Source: Halomicrobium zhouii (GTDB lineage Archaea; Halobacteriota; Halobacteria; Halobacteriales; Haloarculaceae). Taken from it: a stretch of 64,000 nt of DNA. The translations under genes were made by a program, and so were the position numbers. Below the pieces are notes generated by a model. That model made no database searches, was not told the DNA's origin, and was given only the letters and a program-made list of their open reading frames with translations. Of the stretch, positions 1-8,970 are shown in pieces (position 1 is the stretch's first letter; every line of letters begins with the position of its first letter). The stretch is from contig NZ_FOZK01000001.1 in assembly GCF_900114435.1 (NCBI RefSeq), positions 1,054,001 through 1,118,000 on the forward strand, in the 5' to 3' direction.

Positions 1-242
1 ACCTCCTCCTGGACGGCGGCCTCCAGCGTCTCGTCGATGACCTCCATGTTGCGGCTCATGTCGGCGCCCTTCCGCCAGGACGGCAGGTCGACGAAGACGG
101 AGAACTCGGCCATCAGGACGATGGGACGCTGGTCCTCGCGACCGATCTTGACCAGCTTCTCGACGCCGGTGACGCCGACGCGGTTGAGGCCCACGGTCAC
201 GTCGGGACTCGAGGCCTGGACGTCCGGCAGTTGCTGACTCAT
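1..242 (-). CDS. mptA: GTP cyclohydrolase MptA (FolE2/COG1469 type), 5' part only
   Basis: The gene runs off the left edge, so only about the first 80 residues are visible. The N-terminus begins MSQQLPDVQ and continues with [18 protein letters not shown] and [12 protein letters not shown], which I recognise as the start of archaeal MptA. This enzyme converts GTP to 7,8-dihydro-D-neopterin 2',3'-cyclic phosphate in methanopterin/folate-type pterin synthesis and is also used for archaeosine precursors. The ATG lies in the complement of 240-242. A perfect 16-bp palindrome sits 30 bases upstream. The metal-binding half of the protein is outside the window, so activity cannot be checked here. Confidence 0.88.
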   Translation of the reverse strand, partial: MSQQLPDVQASSPDVTVGLNRVGVTGVEKLVKIGREDQRPIVLMAEFSVFVDLPSWRKGADMSRNMEVIDETLEAAVQEE

Positions 243-271
243 TGGATAGCCCTAGAGCGGATCGGTGGTTA

Positions 272-287
272 GTGCTTTCGAAAGCAC
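272..287. promoter_or_regulatory. Perfect 16-bp palindrome in the mptA promoter region
   Basis: GTGCTTTCGAAAGCAC reads identically on both strands and ends 30 bases before the mptA start codon. That is where the TATA box/BRE of a leaderless haloarchaeal gene is expected. It could be an operator covering the promoter or an unusual TATA element. It also lies just past the stop of the response-regulator gene on the same strand, so a terminator role is possible, but no T-tract follows. Confidence 0.45.
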
Positions 288-319
288 CTGCGACGGGGAC
301 CGAGCGGGCGTCGACGCGA

Positions 320-916
320 TCACTCGCCGCCCGACGGCGACGGGTCCTGCGTGTCGAAGTCACGCAGCAACACCTCGTAGTCGTCCTCGTCGAACCCCGC
401 GACGATGCGGTCGAGTTCCGCCCGGTGGGCCTCGAGTTCGGCCCGGAGCTCCCGGAACTCCTCGCTCTCTTCCAGTTCGGCGTCCGTCTTGGTCGCCTGT
501 AAGGCGGCGTGTTTCGAGGACAGTGCGTAGAACGTTCGGACGTGGGACTCGTAGGCGGCGCAGGTGAGCAACCGTTCGACGGTGTCGAACAGGTCCTCGC
601 CGGTCGCCGGCTTCACCAGGTAGTCGTCGAACGGCATGTCGATGATGTCGAAGTCCGGGTCGATGGCGGTCACCATCGCGACCCGGGCGTCCAGCCCGCG
701 CTCGCGGATCTCGCGCAACACGTCCCCACCGGCGAGTTCTGGCATCCGCCGGTCGAGGAGCACCACGTCGACGTCCGGCGTCAGCGCGTCGAGGGCTTCG
801 TGGCCGCTGTAGGCCGTCGACACCTCGTACCGGTCGGAGAGCTGCGCGGCGTAGGCGTCGGCCACCTCCCGCTCGTCGTCCACGACGAGGACCTGCGCGC
901 GGTTCGTGCCCGTCAT
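320..916 (-). CDS. HalX-domain response regulator
   Basis: 198 residues. The N-terminal receiver domain has the acidic pair in VVDDE (12-15), the phosphoacceptor Asp55 in VVLLDRRMPE, Thr83 in MVTA and Lys102 in YLVKP. The C-terminal roughly 70 residues form a charged, probably coiled segment (EESEEFRELRAELEAHRAELDRIV) typical of the haloarchaeal HalX output module rather than a DNA-binding domain. No histidine kinase is adjacent, so the cognate sensor is unknown. A TATA-like TTTTAAAA lies 23 bases before the ATG, fitting a leaderless transcript. Confidence 0.88.
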   Translation of the reverse strand: MTGTNRAQVLVVDDEREVADAYAAQLSDRYEVSTAYSGHEALDALTPDVDVVLLDRRMPELAGGDVLREIRERGLDARVAMVTAIDPDFDIIDMPFDDYLVKPATGEDLFDTVERLLTCAAYESHVRTFYALSSKHAALQATKTDAELEESEEFRELRAELEAHRAELDRIVAGFDEDDYEVLLRDFDTQDPSPSGGE

Positions 917-938
917 TGGACTACCTATGCGAAAAGAG

Positions 939-946
939 TTTTAAAA
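939..946 (-). promoter_or_regulatory. TATA-like box of the HalX response regulator
   Basis: TTTTAAAA reads the same on both strands and ends 22 bases upstream of the ATG at 916. This is close to the spacing expected when transcription starts at or just before the start codon, as is common in haloarchaea. Confidence 0.6.
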
Positions 947-1053
947 GCATTGCGGGGATTGGTAACACATACCGACACTCGGCCTGGCTGTCGTCCGCCG
1001 CCCGACCGACTGTCACGGCTGTCGTCTGCCGCCCGACAGACTGTCACCGCCGC

Positions 1054-2091
1054 TCACGCTCCGACGAGATCGTCGTACCGGGCGCCGGTCTGTTTCAGCG
1101 TCGCGGTCGAATACAGGCGCTCGTGGTCGAACGGCAGGTGTTCGCCCGCGAGTTCGTCTATCTTCTCGTCGACGGCGGCCGCTTCCCGGCCGTGGATCAT
1201 CGTGAACAGGTTGTACGACCACTCCTGGTCGGGCCGGCGCGGCCGGTGATAGCACAGCGTCACGAACGGCAGGCGGCCGACGGCCTCGCCGCGCTCGTCG
1301 AGTTCGTCGTCCGGGACGTCCCAGACGACCATGCAGTTGCTGTCGAACCCGGTCGCGACGTGGTTGACCACGCAGCCGATGCGCTTGATACAGCCGCCGT
1401 CGAGCAGTTTCCGGATCGATTCGAGGACCCCGTCGACCGGTGCACCGACGCGCTCGGCGATGTCTGCGTACGGCGTGGTCGAGAGCGGGAACCCCTCCTG
1501 GACGGCGAGCAGAACCTTGCGGTCGAGCGCGGAGAGGTCGGCGACCGACGCCTCGCTGATCCGGGTCGCCTCGACGTCTGTCGCCTGGAGCGATTCGCGT
1601 GCGAACCGGTCCCCGTTGACGACGGGGAACTCCAGGTCGATGTAGTAGTCTGTCAGCATCGGGAGGTTCAGGACCTCACAGCCCGTCTCGGCCGCTATTT
1701 CGTCGAGGATCCGGTCGCGCGTGGCCCGGTCGGCCGCGGTCACGACGAACCACATGTTCCACTCGTGGTCGCGGGCGTAGTTGTGGTTGACCTGCGGGTG
1801 GGCGTTGATCGTTTCGGCTATCTCGTCGAATCGGTCGGCGGGCGCCTGGACGGCCGCGAGCGTCGACGACCCGATGACGGGCGGGTTGAGGACCGGCCCG
1901 AACCGGCGGACGATGCCGGCGTCGATCAGGCTCGCTATCCGGTCTACCACGTCCGCCGCGTCGATTCCAAGTTCGGCACCGACGGCGTCGAACGGTCGCT
2001 CTTCGACGGGGAGGCCGCTCTGGTAGCCGTCGACGAGCGCGGCGTCGACGTCGCCGATTCCCTCGCGCCAGTCGTCCGACCGGAGACTCAT
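1054..2091 (-). CDS. ahbAB: Siroheme decarboxylase, fused AhbA-AhbB (Lrp/AsnC fold)
   Basis: 345 residues made of two tandem Lrp/AsnC-like units. Each has an N-terminal helix-turn-helix-like part and a C-terminal ligand domain. The first unit (about 1-175) contains GIVRRFGPVLN, NHNYARDHEWNMWFVV and LPMLTDYYIDLEF; the second (about 185-345) contains GCIKRIGCVVNH, LCYHRPRRPDQEWSYNLF and HGREAA. These pairs are characteristic of AhbA and AhbB, which remove the acetate side chains of siroheme to give didecarboxysiroheme on the alternative heme route. In many archaea the subunits are separate genes; here one polypeptide carries both. An older reading as a DNA-binding Lrp regulator is less likely because of the conserved YARD/YHR motifs. 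No other heme genes are in view. Confidence 0.85.
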   Translation of the reverse strand: MSLRSDDWREGIGDVDAALVDGYQSGLPVEERPFDAVGAELGIDAADVVDRIASLIDAGIVRRFGPVLNPPVIGSSTLAAVQAPADRFDEIAETINAHPQVNHNYARDHEWNMWFVVTAADRATRDRILDEIAAETGCEVLNLPMLTDYYIDLEFPVVNGDRFARESLQATDVEATRISEASVADLSALDRKVLLAVQEGFPLSTTPYADIAERVGAPVDGVLESIRKLLDGGCIKRIGCVVNHVATGFDSNCMVVWDVPDDELDERGEAVGRLPFVTLCYHRPRRPDQEWSYNLFTMIHGREAAAVDEKIDELAGEHLPFDHERLYSTATLKQTGARYDDLVGA

Positions 2092-2364
2092 TCGACCGGA
2101 TTTCGGCAGGGACGGATGTACGGTTTTCGCTTTGCGCGAAACGGGACCTGGGCATCGGAAACGCTACTATCAGCGTTCATTTCTCACTGCATTCTGCGAC
2201 TCGACTACCGGGGACAGAGCGTGGATGTATCGCACTCGCTATCGACCTACCCGTGGCTGGTAGAAATGCCGTGCTGAACACACGGTATGTCTCTCGAGTA
2301 TACAGCCGAACAGACACGTAGCCAATGACAAATCCTCTTGTCACCGGGAGTGGTTCTTCATTTT

Positions 2365-2946
2365 ATGTCCGACGATTTTCCGCTCCCGAATGACCTGCCT
2401 GAACCCGAAGACGATCGGGAAGCCGACCATCTTCAAGGAATAGAGATGCCCGAGGTCTCACTCCCGACGACCGACGGCACGATAGTTGACCTTCAGGAAC
2501 TCTCTCCTCGAACGATTATCTACATCTACCCGATGACGGGGCGCCCAGACAAGGACGTGATACCAGAAGGGTGGGAAGCTGTGCCGGGTGCCCGTGGCTG
2601 TACTCCCGAGTCCTGCAGTTTTCGTAATCAGTACGACGACCTCCGGAACAACGGAGTCGGAGCGGTGTTCGGACTGTCTACGCAGACGAGTGAGTACCAG
2701 CGCGAAGCTCGTGACCGCTTGCACCTCCCCTTCGAAATGCTCAGCGATGCAGAGTGGGAGTTGACGAATGCACTCGACTTGCCGACGTTCGCTATCGGGG
2801 GAGAGAATTATCTGAAGCGGCTGACCTTGGTAGTCACTGGTGGGCATATCGAACACGTCTTCTACCCAGTTTTTCCACCAGACGAACACGCGAACGAGGT
2901 TCTGGAGTGGGTGACGGAAACACCATTGCGCGATTCACCGAGTTGA
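2365..2946 (+). CDS. Peroxiredoxin, PrxQ/BCP-like
   Basis: 193 residues starting MSDDFPLPND. A thioredoxin-fold redoxin with IIYIYPMTGRPD, then GARGC79TPESC84SFRNQYDDL, the CxxxxC arrangement of atypical two-cysteine peroxiredoxins. Cys79 would be the peroxidatic and Cys84 the resolving cysteine. It should reduce peroxides in the cytoplasm using thioredoxin-type donors. The ATG at 2365 is preferred over an upstream non-ATG start because the extra residues do not look like family sequence. Codon use is visibly less GC-biased at third positions than in neighbouring genes (many T/A-ending codons), suggesting later acquisition. It stands alone, with AT-richer DNA on both sides. Confidence 0.85.
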   Translation: MSDDFPLPNDLPEPEDDREADHLQGIEMPEVSLPTTDGTIVDLQELSPRTIIYIYPMTGRPDKDVIPEGWEAVPGARGCTPESCSFRNQYDDLRNNGVGAVFGLSTQTSEYQREARDRLHLPFEMLSDAEWELTNALDLPTFAIGGENYLKRLTLVVTGGHIEHVFYPVFPPDEHANEVLEWVTETPLRDSPS

Positions 2947-3086
2947 TAGCCGTGTAGCTCAGCCACGATAAGTCGAGTACGACGTTCTTACCGCGATCGA
3001 ACCGTTCAGTATCTATTCGCTATCCCTCCCTTCCCTCTGGAGCGAGTAGCGCCCCTGGGTCGAGCCGCTTCGCGCGAAACGGGAGC

Positions 3087-3093
3087 CTTTAGA
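3087..3093 (+). promoter_or_regulatory. TATA-like box of the TrpD-like gene
   Basis: CTTTAGA lies 24-30 bases upstream of the ATG at 3117, the spacing of a leaderless haloarchaeal promoter. Confidence 0.45.
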
Positions 3094-3116
3094 CGCGCGC
3101 AGTCGAATCCCCGGCC

Positions 3117-4220
3117 ATGGCACGAGCGACTCGCGAGTACGGCGACTGGCCGCTCAAGCGGCTCATGACGGAGGTCGTCGGCTCGGGACACAAGTCCGCC
3201 GACGACATGAACAGGGAGCAGGCCCGCGACGCGTTCCAGCGCATCCTCGACGGCGAACCCGACCACACGACGCTCGGTGCGTTCTGGCTCGCCAACCGCT
3301 GGAAGCGCAACACCCCCGAGGAACTGGCCGCCTTCGTCGACGTGATGCGCGAGGAGAGCGTCGAGGTGGCGGCACCCGAAGCCGACCCGGTCGACTGCGG
3401 TGCAAACTACGACGGCAAGGGCCGGTCGGCGATTCTCGGCGTCGCGGCCGGTGTCGTCGCCGCGGCCGCCGGCACCCCCGTCGTCGTCCACTCCGGCGAC
3501 CGCGTCCCGACCCAGAAACAGGACGCCTACAAGCACGTCCTCGACGAGCTGGGCGTGATGACCGACCCGTCGCCCCGCGAGAGCGCGGAGATGGTCGACG
3601 AAGTCGGCTTCGGCTTCTACTACCAGCCGGCGTTCAACCCCGGCGTCACCGACCTGTTCGAACGCCGCGACGCGATGGGCGTCCGCACCTTCGTCAACAC
3701 GATGGAGACGCTGGCCAACCCCGCCGACGCCGCCGTCCACCTCGGCAGCTTCTACCACCTGGCCTTCGCCAAGCGGATGATCCGGACGTTCCAGGCCTGC
3801 GAGAGCCAGACCGTCGAGCGCGCGCTGTTCTTCCAGGGGATGGAGGGGTACGACGACATCCGACCGGGGTCGACCGTCGTGGCCGAGTGGCCCTCCGAGG
3901 ACCCCGAGGCCGACGACGAGAACATCTTCGACTTCGAGATCCGCACCTCCGAGTACGGTGTCGACCTCGAGAGCGCGGACCTGGAAGTCGACGACGTCGC
4001 GGCGGACTCGGCCGAGATCACCGAGGCCGTCGTCGCCGGGGAGACGACGGACTGGTTCGACGACGACGACGCGTTCGAGGACGCCGTCGCGCTGAACGCG
4101 GCGCTGCGCATGTACGCCCGAGAGGACGTCCCGTCGCTCGACGAGGGGATGGAACAGGCCCGCGCCGTCGTCGCCGACGGGAGCGCGGCCGACGTGCTCG
4201 CCGACCTCAAAGACTTCTGA
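3117..4220 (+). CDS. Anthranilate phosphoribosyltransferase-like protein (TrpD2/glycosyltransferase family 3)
   Basis: 367 residues with the TrpD fold: an all-helical N-terminal part (KRLMTEVVGSGHKSADDMNREQARDAFQ), then DCGANYDGKGRS (93-104) in place of the canonical GTGGDG phosphate loop and VVVHSGDRVPTQ (122-133) in place of KHGNR. The altered substrate motifs and the very acidic C-terminal part (about 260-330) indicate a paralogue rather than the tryptophan enzyme. No trp genes are nearby. Related TrpD2 proteins have been linked to nucleic-acid binding; the substrate here cannot be read from sequence. The start is set by the TATA-like box 24-30 bases upstream. Confidence 0.75.
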   Translation: MARATREYGDWPLKRLMTEVVGSGHKSADDMNREQARDAFQRILDGEPDHTTLGAFWLANRWKRNTPEELAAFVDVMREESVEVAAPEADPVDCGANYDGKGRSAILGVAAGVVAAAAGTPVVVHSGDRVPTQKQDAYKHVLDELGVMTDPSPRESAEMVDEVGFGFYYQPAFNPGVTDLFERRDAMGVRTFVNTMETLANPADAAVHLGSFYHLAFAKRMIRTFQACESQTVERALFFQGMEGYDDIRPGSTVVAEWPSEDPEADDENIFDFEIRTSEYGVDLESADLEVDDVAADSAEITEAVVAGETTDWFDDDDAFEDAVALNAALRMYAREDVPSLDEGMEQARAVVADGSAADVLADLKDF

Positions 4221-4277
4221 GGACGAGGACCCTGACGCGGGGAAAGACCCTTCTTTCGCTCGTGTGAATTCGAACAC

Positions 4278-5189
4278 ATGAGTGGCGCCACCGCCAGCGG
4301 CCGGTGGGCAGACGAGGGGTCCTGGAACCACGGGACGGTCCGCGCCAGCGACGTCGCCCTCCACTACGTCACCGCGGGTCCGGTGGACGGCGATCTGGTC
4401 CTCCTCCTCCACGGCTTCCCCGAGTTCTGGTACTCCTGGCGCGAGCAGATTCCGGCCCTCGCCGAGGCGGGGTACCGCGTCGTGGCGCCGGACCTGCGGG
4501 GCTACAATCGCTCCGCGAAGCCCGAGGGCGTCTCGGCATACGCCCTCGATAAGCTCGTGGCGGACGTGGTGGGGCTGATCCACGCGTTCGGCCACGAGTC
4601 GGCCCGCGTCGTCGGCCACGACTGGGGCGGCGTCGTCGCCTGGCAGGTCGCCAGCGACCGACCGGACGTGGTCGACCGACTCGGTGTGTTGAACGCGCCC
4701 CATCCCACGGCGTACGAGCGGGAACTGCGGTCGTCGCTCTCACAGATTCGTCGCTCCTCGTACGCCTTCTTCTTCCAGATCCCGTGGCTTCCGGAGTGGT
4801 CGCTCCGCCGGGACGACTTCGCCGCGCTGGAGGACCTGTTTCGGAAGCAACCGGTGCGCCGGGACGCGTTCACCGACGAAGACGTCGAGCGCTACAAACG
4901 CGCGTTCGCCCGCCCGGGCGTGCTGACGGCCGCGATCAACTACTACCGGGCGCTGTTCCGTCGGAACGCGTGGCTGACGCTCGTCCAGGGCGGCGTCGGG
5001 GACCAGCGCGTCGCGGTGCCGACGCTGTTGCTGTGGGGATTGCGGGACCAGGCCCTCTCTCCATCGCTCACCGAGGGACTGGAGCGGTGGGTGCCCGACC
5101 TGCGGGTCGAACGCTACCCGGATGCGAGCCACTGGCTCCCGGTCGACGCGCCGGAACGGGTCAACCAGGAGTTAGTCGGGTTCCTGTAG
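4278..5189 (+). CDS. Alpha/beta-hydrolase, epoxide hydrolase-like
   Basis: 303 residues. The oxyanion motif [10 protein letters not shown] (45-54) and the nucleophile elbow GHDWGG with Asp115 as nucleophile are typical of epoxide hydrolases and haloalkane dehalogenases. The cap region contains INYYRALFR, which could supply a ring-opening tyrosine. The WGLRDQAL and [12 protein letters not shown] segments provide the acid and catalytic histidine. The [10 protein letters not shown] motif and cap tyrosines favour epoxide hydrolase over dehalogenase. Physiological substrate unknown; probably cytosolic, as no signal peptide is present. It follows the TrpD-like gene after 57 bases and may have its own promoter. 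Confidence 0.82.
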   Translation: MSGATASGRWADEGSWNHGTVRASDVALHYVTAGPVDGDLVLLLHGFPEFWYSWREQIPALAEAGYRVVAPDLRGYNRSAKPEGVSAYALDKLVADVVGLIHAFGHESARVVGHDWGGVVAWQVASDRPDVVDRLGVLNAPHPTAYERELRSSLSQIRRSSYAFFFQIPWLPEWSLRRDDFAALEDLFRKQPVRRDAFTDEDVERYKRAFARPGVLTAAINYYRALFRRNAWLTLVQGGVGDQRVAVPTLLLWGLRDQALSPSLTEGLERWVPDLRVERYPDASHWLPVDAPERVNQELVGFL

Positions 5190-5352
5190 GGGCGAGCAGA
5201 CGGTACTCCGCCTTCGTCGGCCGACGCACCGTGCTATCGCGACCCGGCCGACTGCGCGAGTCAGGTCACGGACGGCTGTGGTCCCGTCACCCCACTTCAA
5301 CCCCCGGACGTCCACCGCCAGGGTTTTGCCCGGCGCTCGCGTCTCCCCGTCC

Positions 5353-5901
5353 ATGAGTGACCTGACTGCGACGATCCACACGTCCGAAGGCGACATCGAG
5401 GTCGAACTGTTCGACGAGAAGGCACCGCGCACGGTCGAGGCGTTCGTCGACCACGCCACCGAAGCGGCGGACTACGACGAAGCCTCGATCGGCCCCGGCG
5501 AAGGCGCCTGGGAGGACCCGGAGAGCGGCGAGAAGCGGACCGACCCGCTGTACGACGGCGTGGAGTTCCACCGCGTCATCGAGGACTTCATGATCCAGAC
5601 CGGCGACCCCGAGGGGACCGGCCGCGGCGGCCCGGGCTACACCTTCGAGGACGAGTTCCACGACGACCTGACCCACGACTCGGCGGGCAAGCTGTCGATG
5701 GCGAACCGGGGCCCGGACACCAACGGCTCGCAGTTCTTCATCACGCTCGACTCGACGCCCCACCTCGACGGCAAGCACGCCGTCTTCGGCGAGGTCACGG
5801 ACGGCATGGACGTCGTCGAGGAGATCGGCGCCACGAGCACCGACATGAACGACCACCCGACGTCGCCGATCACCATCGAATCGGTCGAGATCCACGACTG
5901 A
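5353..5901 (+). CDS. Peptidyl-prolyl cis-trans isomerase, cyclophilin type
   Basis: 182 residues beginning [20 protein letters not shown]. Cyclophilin signatures are all present: FHRVI and MIQTGD, then [16 protein letters not shown] and [12 protein letters not shown]. It catalyses proline isomerisation during protein folding, and lacks a signal peptide, so it is cytoplasmic. Relative to bacterial PpiB there is an acidic insertion ([23 protein letters not shown]), as expected for salt-adapted proteins. The ATG at 5353 is chosen over an upstream start because conservation begins here. Confidence 0.92.
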   Translation: MSDLTATIHTSEGDIEVELFDEKAPRTVEAFVDHATEAADYDEASIGPGEGAWEDPESGEKRTDPLYDGVEFHRVIEDFMIQTGDPEGTGRGGPGYTFEDEFHDDLTHDSAGKLSMANRGPDTNGSQFFITLDSTPHLDGKHAVFGEVTDGMDVVEEIGATSTDMNDHPTSPITIESVEIHD

Positions 5902-5960
5902 GCCGCCGGCGGCTTTTTTCAGACTGTACTGTCGTCCGGCAACTCTCGGCCGAAGAAGCG

Positions 5961-5970
5961 CACTTAACTG
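5961..5970 (+). promoter_or_regulatory. TATA-like box of the ferredoxin gene
   Basis: CACTTAACTG is centred about 27 bases before the ATG at 5993, the usual spacing for a leaderless haloarchaeal gene. Confidence 0.5.
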
Positions 5971-5992
5971 CCAGGGGTCCCGAGAGTCGCGT

Positions 5993-6334
5993 ATGGCAGA
6001 CGAGGACGGTCCCGTCGACCCGAGCGAATTCGGGTCCGCGGACGCGCCGCCGGTCGAGGACAAGCCCTACAAGATCATCTTCGAGGCCAACAAGTGCATC
6101 GGCGCCGGCAAGTGCGCCGAGGTCTCCGACAACTGGGAGCTGAGTCTCGACACGGGCATCGCCGCGCCGAAGACCTACTTCGTCGGCGAGGCGGACCTCG
6201 ACGACGAGATCAGTGCAGCAGAGGTGTGCCCGGCGAAGAAGGACCGTGGGGTGATCCACGTCGTGGACCGGCGGACGAACGAGGAGATAGCGCCCGACCC
6301 CGACGGCGACGGGACGCTCTCGGTCGACTGGTGA
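5993..6334 (+). CDS. Small ferredoxin, probably [3Fe-4S] type
   Basis: 113 residues. After a 24-residue acidic N-terminal extension the ferredoxin fold begins with KIIFEANKC35IGAGKC41AEV and ends with EVC79PAKKDRGVIHVVD. Only three cysteines are available (C35-x5-C41 and C79-P); the central cysteine of a C-x2-C-x2-C motif is replaced, which favours a three-iron cluster. It is an electron carrier of unknown partner; no oxidoreductase or P450 gene is adjacent. It is unrelated to the plant-type 2Fe-2S ferredoxin that dominates in haloarchaea. Confidence 0.82.
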   Translation: MADEDGPVDPSEFGSADAPPVEDKPYKIIFEANKCIGAGKCAEVSDNWELSLDTGIAAPKTYFVGEADLDDEISAAEVCPAKKDRGVIHVVDRRTNEEIAPDPDGDGTLSVDW

Positions 6335-6356
6335 GAAAGCGGCGGGTGCGGTGCGT

Positions 6357-6902
6357 TCACGCCTCGTCGTCGCCGAACGTCTCGTAGCGGGGGAAGAACT
6401 TCCCGGGGTCGTCGTGACGTGCTTGCGCGACGACGGTTCCGTCGAGGAACCGGACCACGGTGTTCACGTGGCCGGCCTCGTGGGCGTGTTCGACGAGCGG
6501 GCGGGCCCTGCGGAGTTCGAACTGGTTCGAGACGAGGACGGCCGTCTCCGCCTCGGGGTCGAGCAGGGCGGTGACGGAGAAGACGCGACCGTCGACGAGC
6601 GTCCGGTAGACGTCGTATCGCGGGAAGTCGGCGGACTCGACGGCGTCACCGATGGCTTCGGCGTCGCTGTCGGGCACGATGTGGGTCAATCCCCAGTACC
6701 CCTTCCCGTGGGATGGCGTCACTGCTGCGGTGTGGCCAGCGGCCGTGACGAGCGTCTCCCACCCCTCGTCCTGGAACTCCTCCTCGAGGGCCCACATGTC
6801 GTCCAGCGTCCGCTGCCAGGCGTTCGCGTGCACCTCGCTACTCGCGGCGAGTCGCTCGGCTTCGTCCACGCTCTCCCCGTCGATATCGGGGGCGTCAGTC
6901 AT
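6357..6902 (-). CDS. Conserved haloarchaeal protein of unknown function
   Basis: 181 residues, soluble and acidic, starting MTDAPDIDGESVDEAERL. I do not recognise a characterised domain. Visible features are an N-terminal helical stretch (NAWQRTLDDMWALEEEFQDEGWETLVTAAGHTA), a GYWGLTHIVPDSDAE segment and FELRRARPLVEHAHEAGHVNTVVRFLDG. It lies 38 bases downstream of the small membrane gene that ends the peptide-type ABC operon and could be read through from it, but may also be independent. Its 3' end faces the ferredoxin gene with 22 bases between. Confidence 0.7.
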   Translation of the reverse strand: MTDAPDIDGESVDEAERLAASSEVHANAWQRTLDDMWALEEEFQDEGWETLVTAAGHTAAVTPSHGKGYWGLTHIVPDSDAEAIGDAVESADFPRYDVYRTLVDGRVFSVTALLDPEAETAVLVSNQFELRRARPLVEHAHEAGHVNTVVRFLDGTVVAQARHDDPGKFFPRYETFGDDEA

Positions 6903-6940
6903 AGATAGTGAGTGAGGCTTCTCGCCGTAAAGGCTGTCGC

Positions 6941-7357
6941 TTAGCCGACCGTCGGGACGCCCACGCCGAGGACAGCTTCCAGGCCGAAGGAGACGGCCCA
7001 TGACAGCGTGCCCGCGAGCAGGAACCGCCCACCGTCTGAGAGGTGGTCTGACGGCGCGGGGTCGAACCAGGCGACGGGCGGGAGGCGACCGACCAGTCCG
7101 CCGAGTCCGTCGTCGGCCCGCGAGTTCCCGACCCCGAATCGCGGGTTCTCCCGGCCGGCCGGTGGCGGTCGGAGCTTCACGGTCCCGACGCCGATGAGCA
7201 ACAGGCCGACGAGAAAGAGGAGCCACTTGAGTCCGACCAGCGACCCGGTCGCCAGCAGCCCGACCGGCGTGCAAACCGCGACGACGAGCGCCGTCAGGAC
7301 GACGGCGTACTGGACCCCGTCGACCGCCTTGATCCAGAGCCGACGCCCGCTCCTCAT
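6941..7357 (-). CDS. Small multi-spanning membrane protein, last gene of the ABC operon
   Basis: 138 residues with three or four hydrophobic segments: [41 protein letters not shown] and, after a hydrophilic loop, [23 protein letters not shown]. Its ATG overlaps the stop of the upstream ATPase gene (ATGA), so it is translationally coupled to the transporter. I recognise no family. It could be an accessory membrane component or simply a passenger of the operon. Confidence 0.65.
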   Translation of the reverse strand: MRSGRRLWIKAVDGVQYAVVLTALVVAVCTPVGLLATGSLVGLKWLLFLVGLLLIGVGTVKLRPPPAGRENPRFGVGNSRADDGLGGLVGRLPPVAWFDPAPSDHLSDGGRFLLAGTLSWAVSFGLEAVLGVGVPTVG

Positions 7358-8970
7358 CGGCCGGCGTAGTCCCCGTAGCGCTCTTCGAGGACGGGACCCA
7401 CCTCGTCGTAGGCCGGGTCGTGACGGTGGCACATCGAGACGCGCCCGCCCTCGTCGACGTCGTAGTACGCCGGGCTGGTCGCGTCACACTCGCTCCCGAA
7501 GGCGTCGAGCAACCGTTCGAGGGCGTCCTCCTCACGGTTCTCCCGGAGGTGGTCGGTCACGTCGACGAGGGGGCCACGGACGTCACGCGGCAACGCGTCC
7601 ATCACCGCCTCGAACGACCGCTCTGCTGTCGCATCGGGCGTCCGGTCGAGGCGGCCGAACGCCTCCACGACGATGTCCTCGACGTCGGAGAAGCGCGTCT
7701 CCATCCCCAGCACCTCCCTCGCTCGCTCGCGTAGCGACCGTTCGGCCCGGCCGCGCTCGCGGACGATCCGGTGGAGGTCGTCGATGGCTGCCCAGGTCTC
7801 GTCGTCGAGATGGTCGAACTCGTCGGGGCGGATCTTGGCCGGGCATCGCGTCGAGAACGGACAGCCCGTGGGCGGGTCCCGTGGCGACGGCGGCGTTCCG
7901 CGCAGCGTGATCGGGTCCGACTCGATGGTCGGGTCCGGTTCCGGAATGGCCGACAGCAGCGAGTGCGTGTAGGGGTTCGCGGGCTCGTCGAAGAGGGCGT
8001 CGGCCGCACCCAGTTCCATCACGTTGCCGAGGTACATCACCGCGACCCGGTCGCAGATGTGGCGGACCACCGCGAGGTCGTGGGCGATGAAGAGGTACGT
8101 CAGCCCGAACTCGTCCTGCAGGTCCTCGAGCAGGTTCAGAATCTTCGCCTGGACGGAGACGTCCAGCGCGCTCACCGGTTCGTCCAGGACGACGAACTCC
8201 GGTTCGAGCGCGAGCGCCCGCGCGATGCCGACGCGCTGGCGCTGACCGCCCGAGAACTGGTGTGGATACCGAAAGTAGTGTTCGCGCTGCATCCCGACTC
8301 GCTCCAGCAGCTCCCTGACGTGGGCCCGCCGGACCTGTGACTTCGAGGGGATCAGTTCGACGTCGACGGTCGTCGTCGACCCGCTGTCCACGTCGACGGC
8401 CAGGTCCTCGGGACCGATCGGAAGCGAGTCGCGGACCGCCACGTCGGCGTCGTCGTCGCTGACCGTGACGGTGACGTCGACGTCGCGCCCGCTCTCCGTC
8501 GGATCGGCTGCCTCCGCGTCGCCGGTGACGGTCGCGTCCGAGGCGCCCGCGACGCGGACGGTGAGCGTCGGCCAGTCGTGGACGTCGAGCGGTTCCCGGA
8601 CGATCTCGCCGACGGTCATCCGGTCGTTCAGTGACGACTCGGGGTCCTGGAAGACGATCTGGGCGTTCCGCCGCCAGCGCTTGAGTTCGCTCCCGCTGAG
8701 CGAGGTGACGTCGCGCCCGTCGAACAGCACCTCTCCCTCGGTGGCGGCCTCGAGGTGGACGAGCGTCCGCCCGAGGGTCGTCTTGCCACAGCCGGACTCG
8801 CCGACGAGACCGAGCGTCTCGCCCCGTCGGATGTCGAAGTCGACGCCGTCGACGGCCTTGACGGGCGTCCCGGTGAGCGAGCCGGCGTCGTAGTACTTCT
8901 TCAGTCCGTTCACCTCGACGAGGACGTCTTCCTCGCGAGCCGACTCGTCCGATTCGACGACTTGTGTCAT
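7354..8970 (-). CDS. Peptide-type ABC transporter ATPase (DppF/OppF-like) with large insertions
   Basis: 538 residues, far longer than the usual 320-350. Walker [10 protein letters not shown] (57-65), Q-loop FQDPESS (107-113), signature SGGQR (240-244) and Walker B VVLDE (260-264) are intact, so it should hydrolyse ATP. Between Q-loop and signature, residues about 133-210 are an extra acidic, beta-rich segment ([29 protein letters not shown]). The C-terminal cysteine region is also split: GCPFSTRCP is followed by about 125 extra residues before the last cysteines ([11 protein letters not shown]). ATGA overlap with the DppD-type gene upstream and with the small membrane gene downstream shows one operon. 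Substrate not deducible. Confidence 0.88.
   Translation of the reverse strand: MTQVVESDESAREEDVLVEVNGLKKYYDAGSLTGTPVKAVDGVDFDIRRGETLGLVGESGCGKTTLGRTLVHLEAATEGEVLFDGRDVTSLSGSELKRWRRNAQIVFQDPESSLNDRMTVGEIVREPLDVHDWPTLTVRVAGASDATVTGDAEAADPTESGRDVDVTVTVSDDDADVAVRDSLPIGPEDLAVDVDSGSTTTVDVELIPSKSQVRRAHVRELLERVGMQREHYFRYPHQFSGGQRQRVGIARALALEPEFVVLDEPVSALDVSVQAKILNLLEDLQDEFGLTYLFIAHDLAVVRHICDRVAVMYLGNVMELGAADALFDEPANPYTHSLLSAIPEPDPTIESDPITLRGTPPSPRDPPTGCPFSTRCPAKIRPDEFDHLDDETWAAIDDLHRIVRERGRAERSLRERAREVLGMETRFSDVEDIVVEAFGRLDRTPDATAERSFEAVMDALPRDVRGPLVDVTDHLRENREEDALERLLDAFGSECDATSPAYYDVDEGGRVSMCHRHDPAYDEVGPVLEERYGDYAGR

Noticed and set aside
3006..4703. A 565-codon open frame on the minus strand opposite the TrpD-like and hydrolase genes
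   Set aside because: It is a shadow: both opposite-strand genes have clear family motifs. Long open antisense frames are expected at this GC content. The product lacks recognisable domains.
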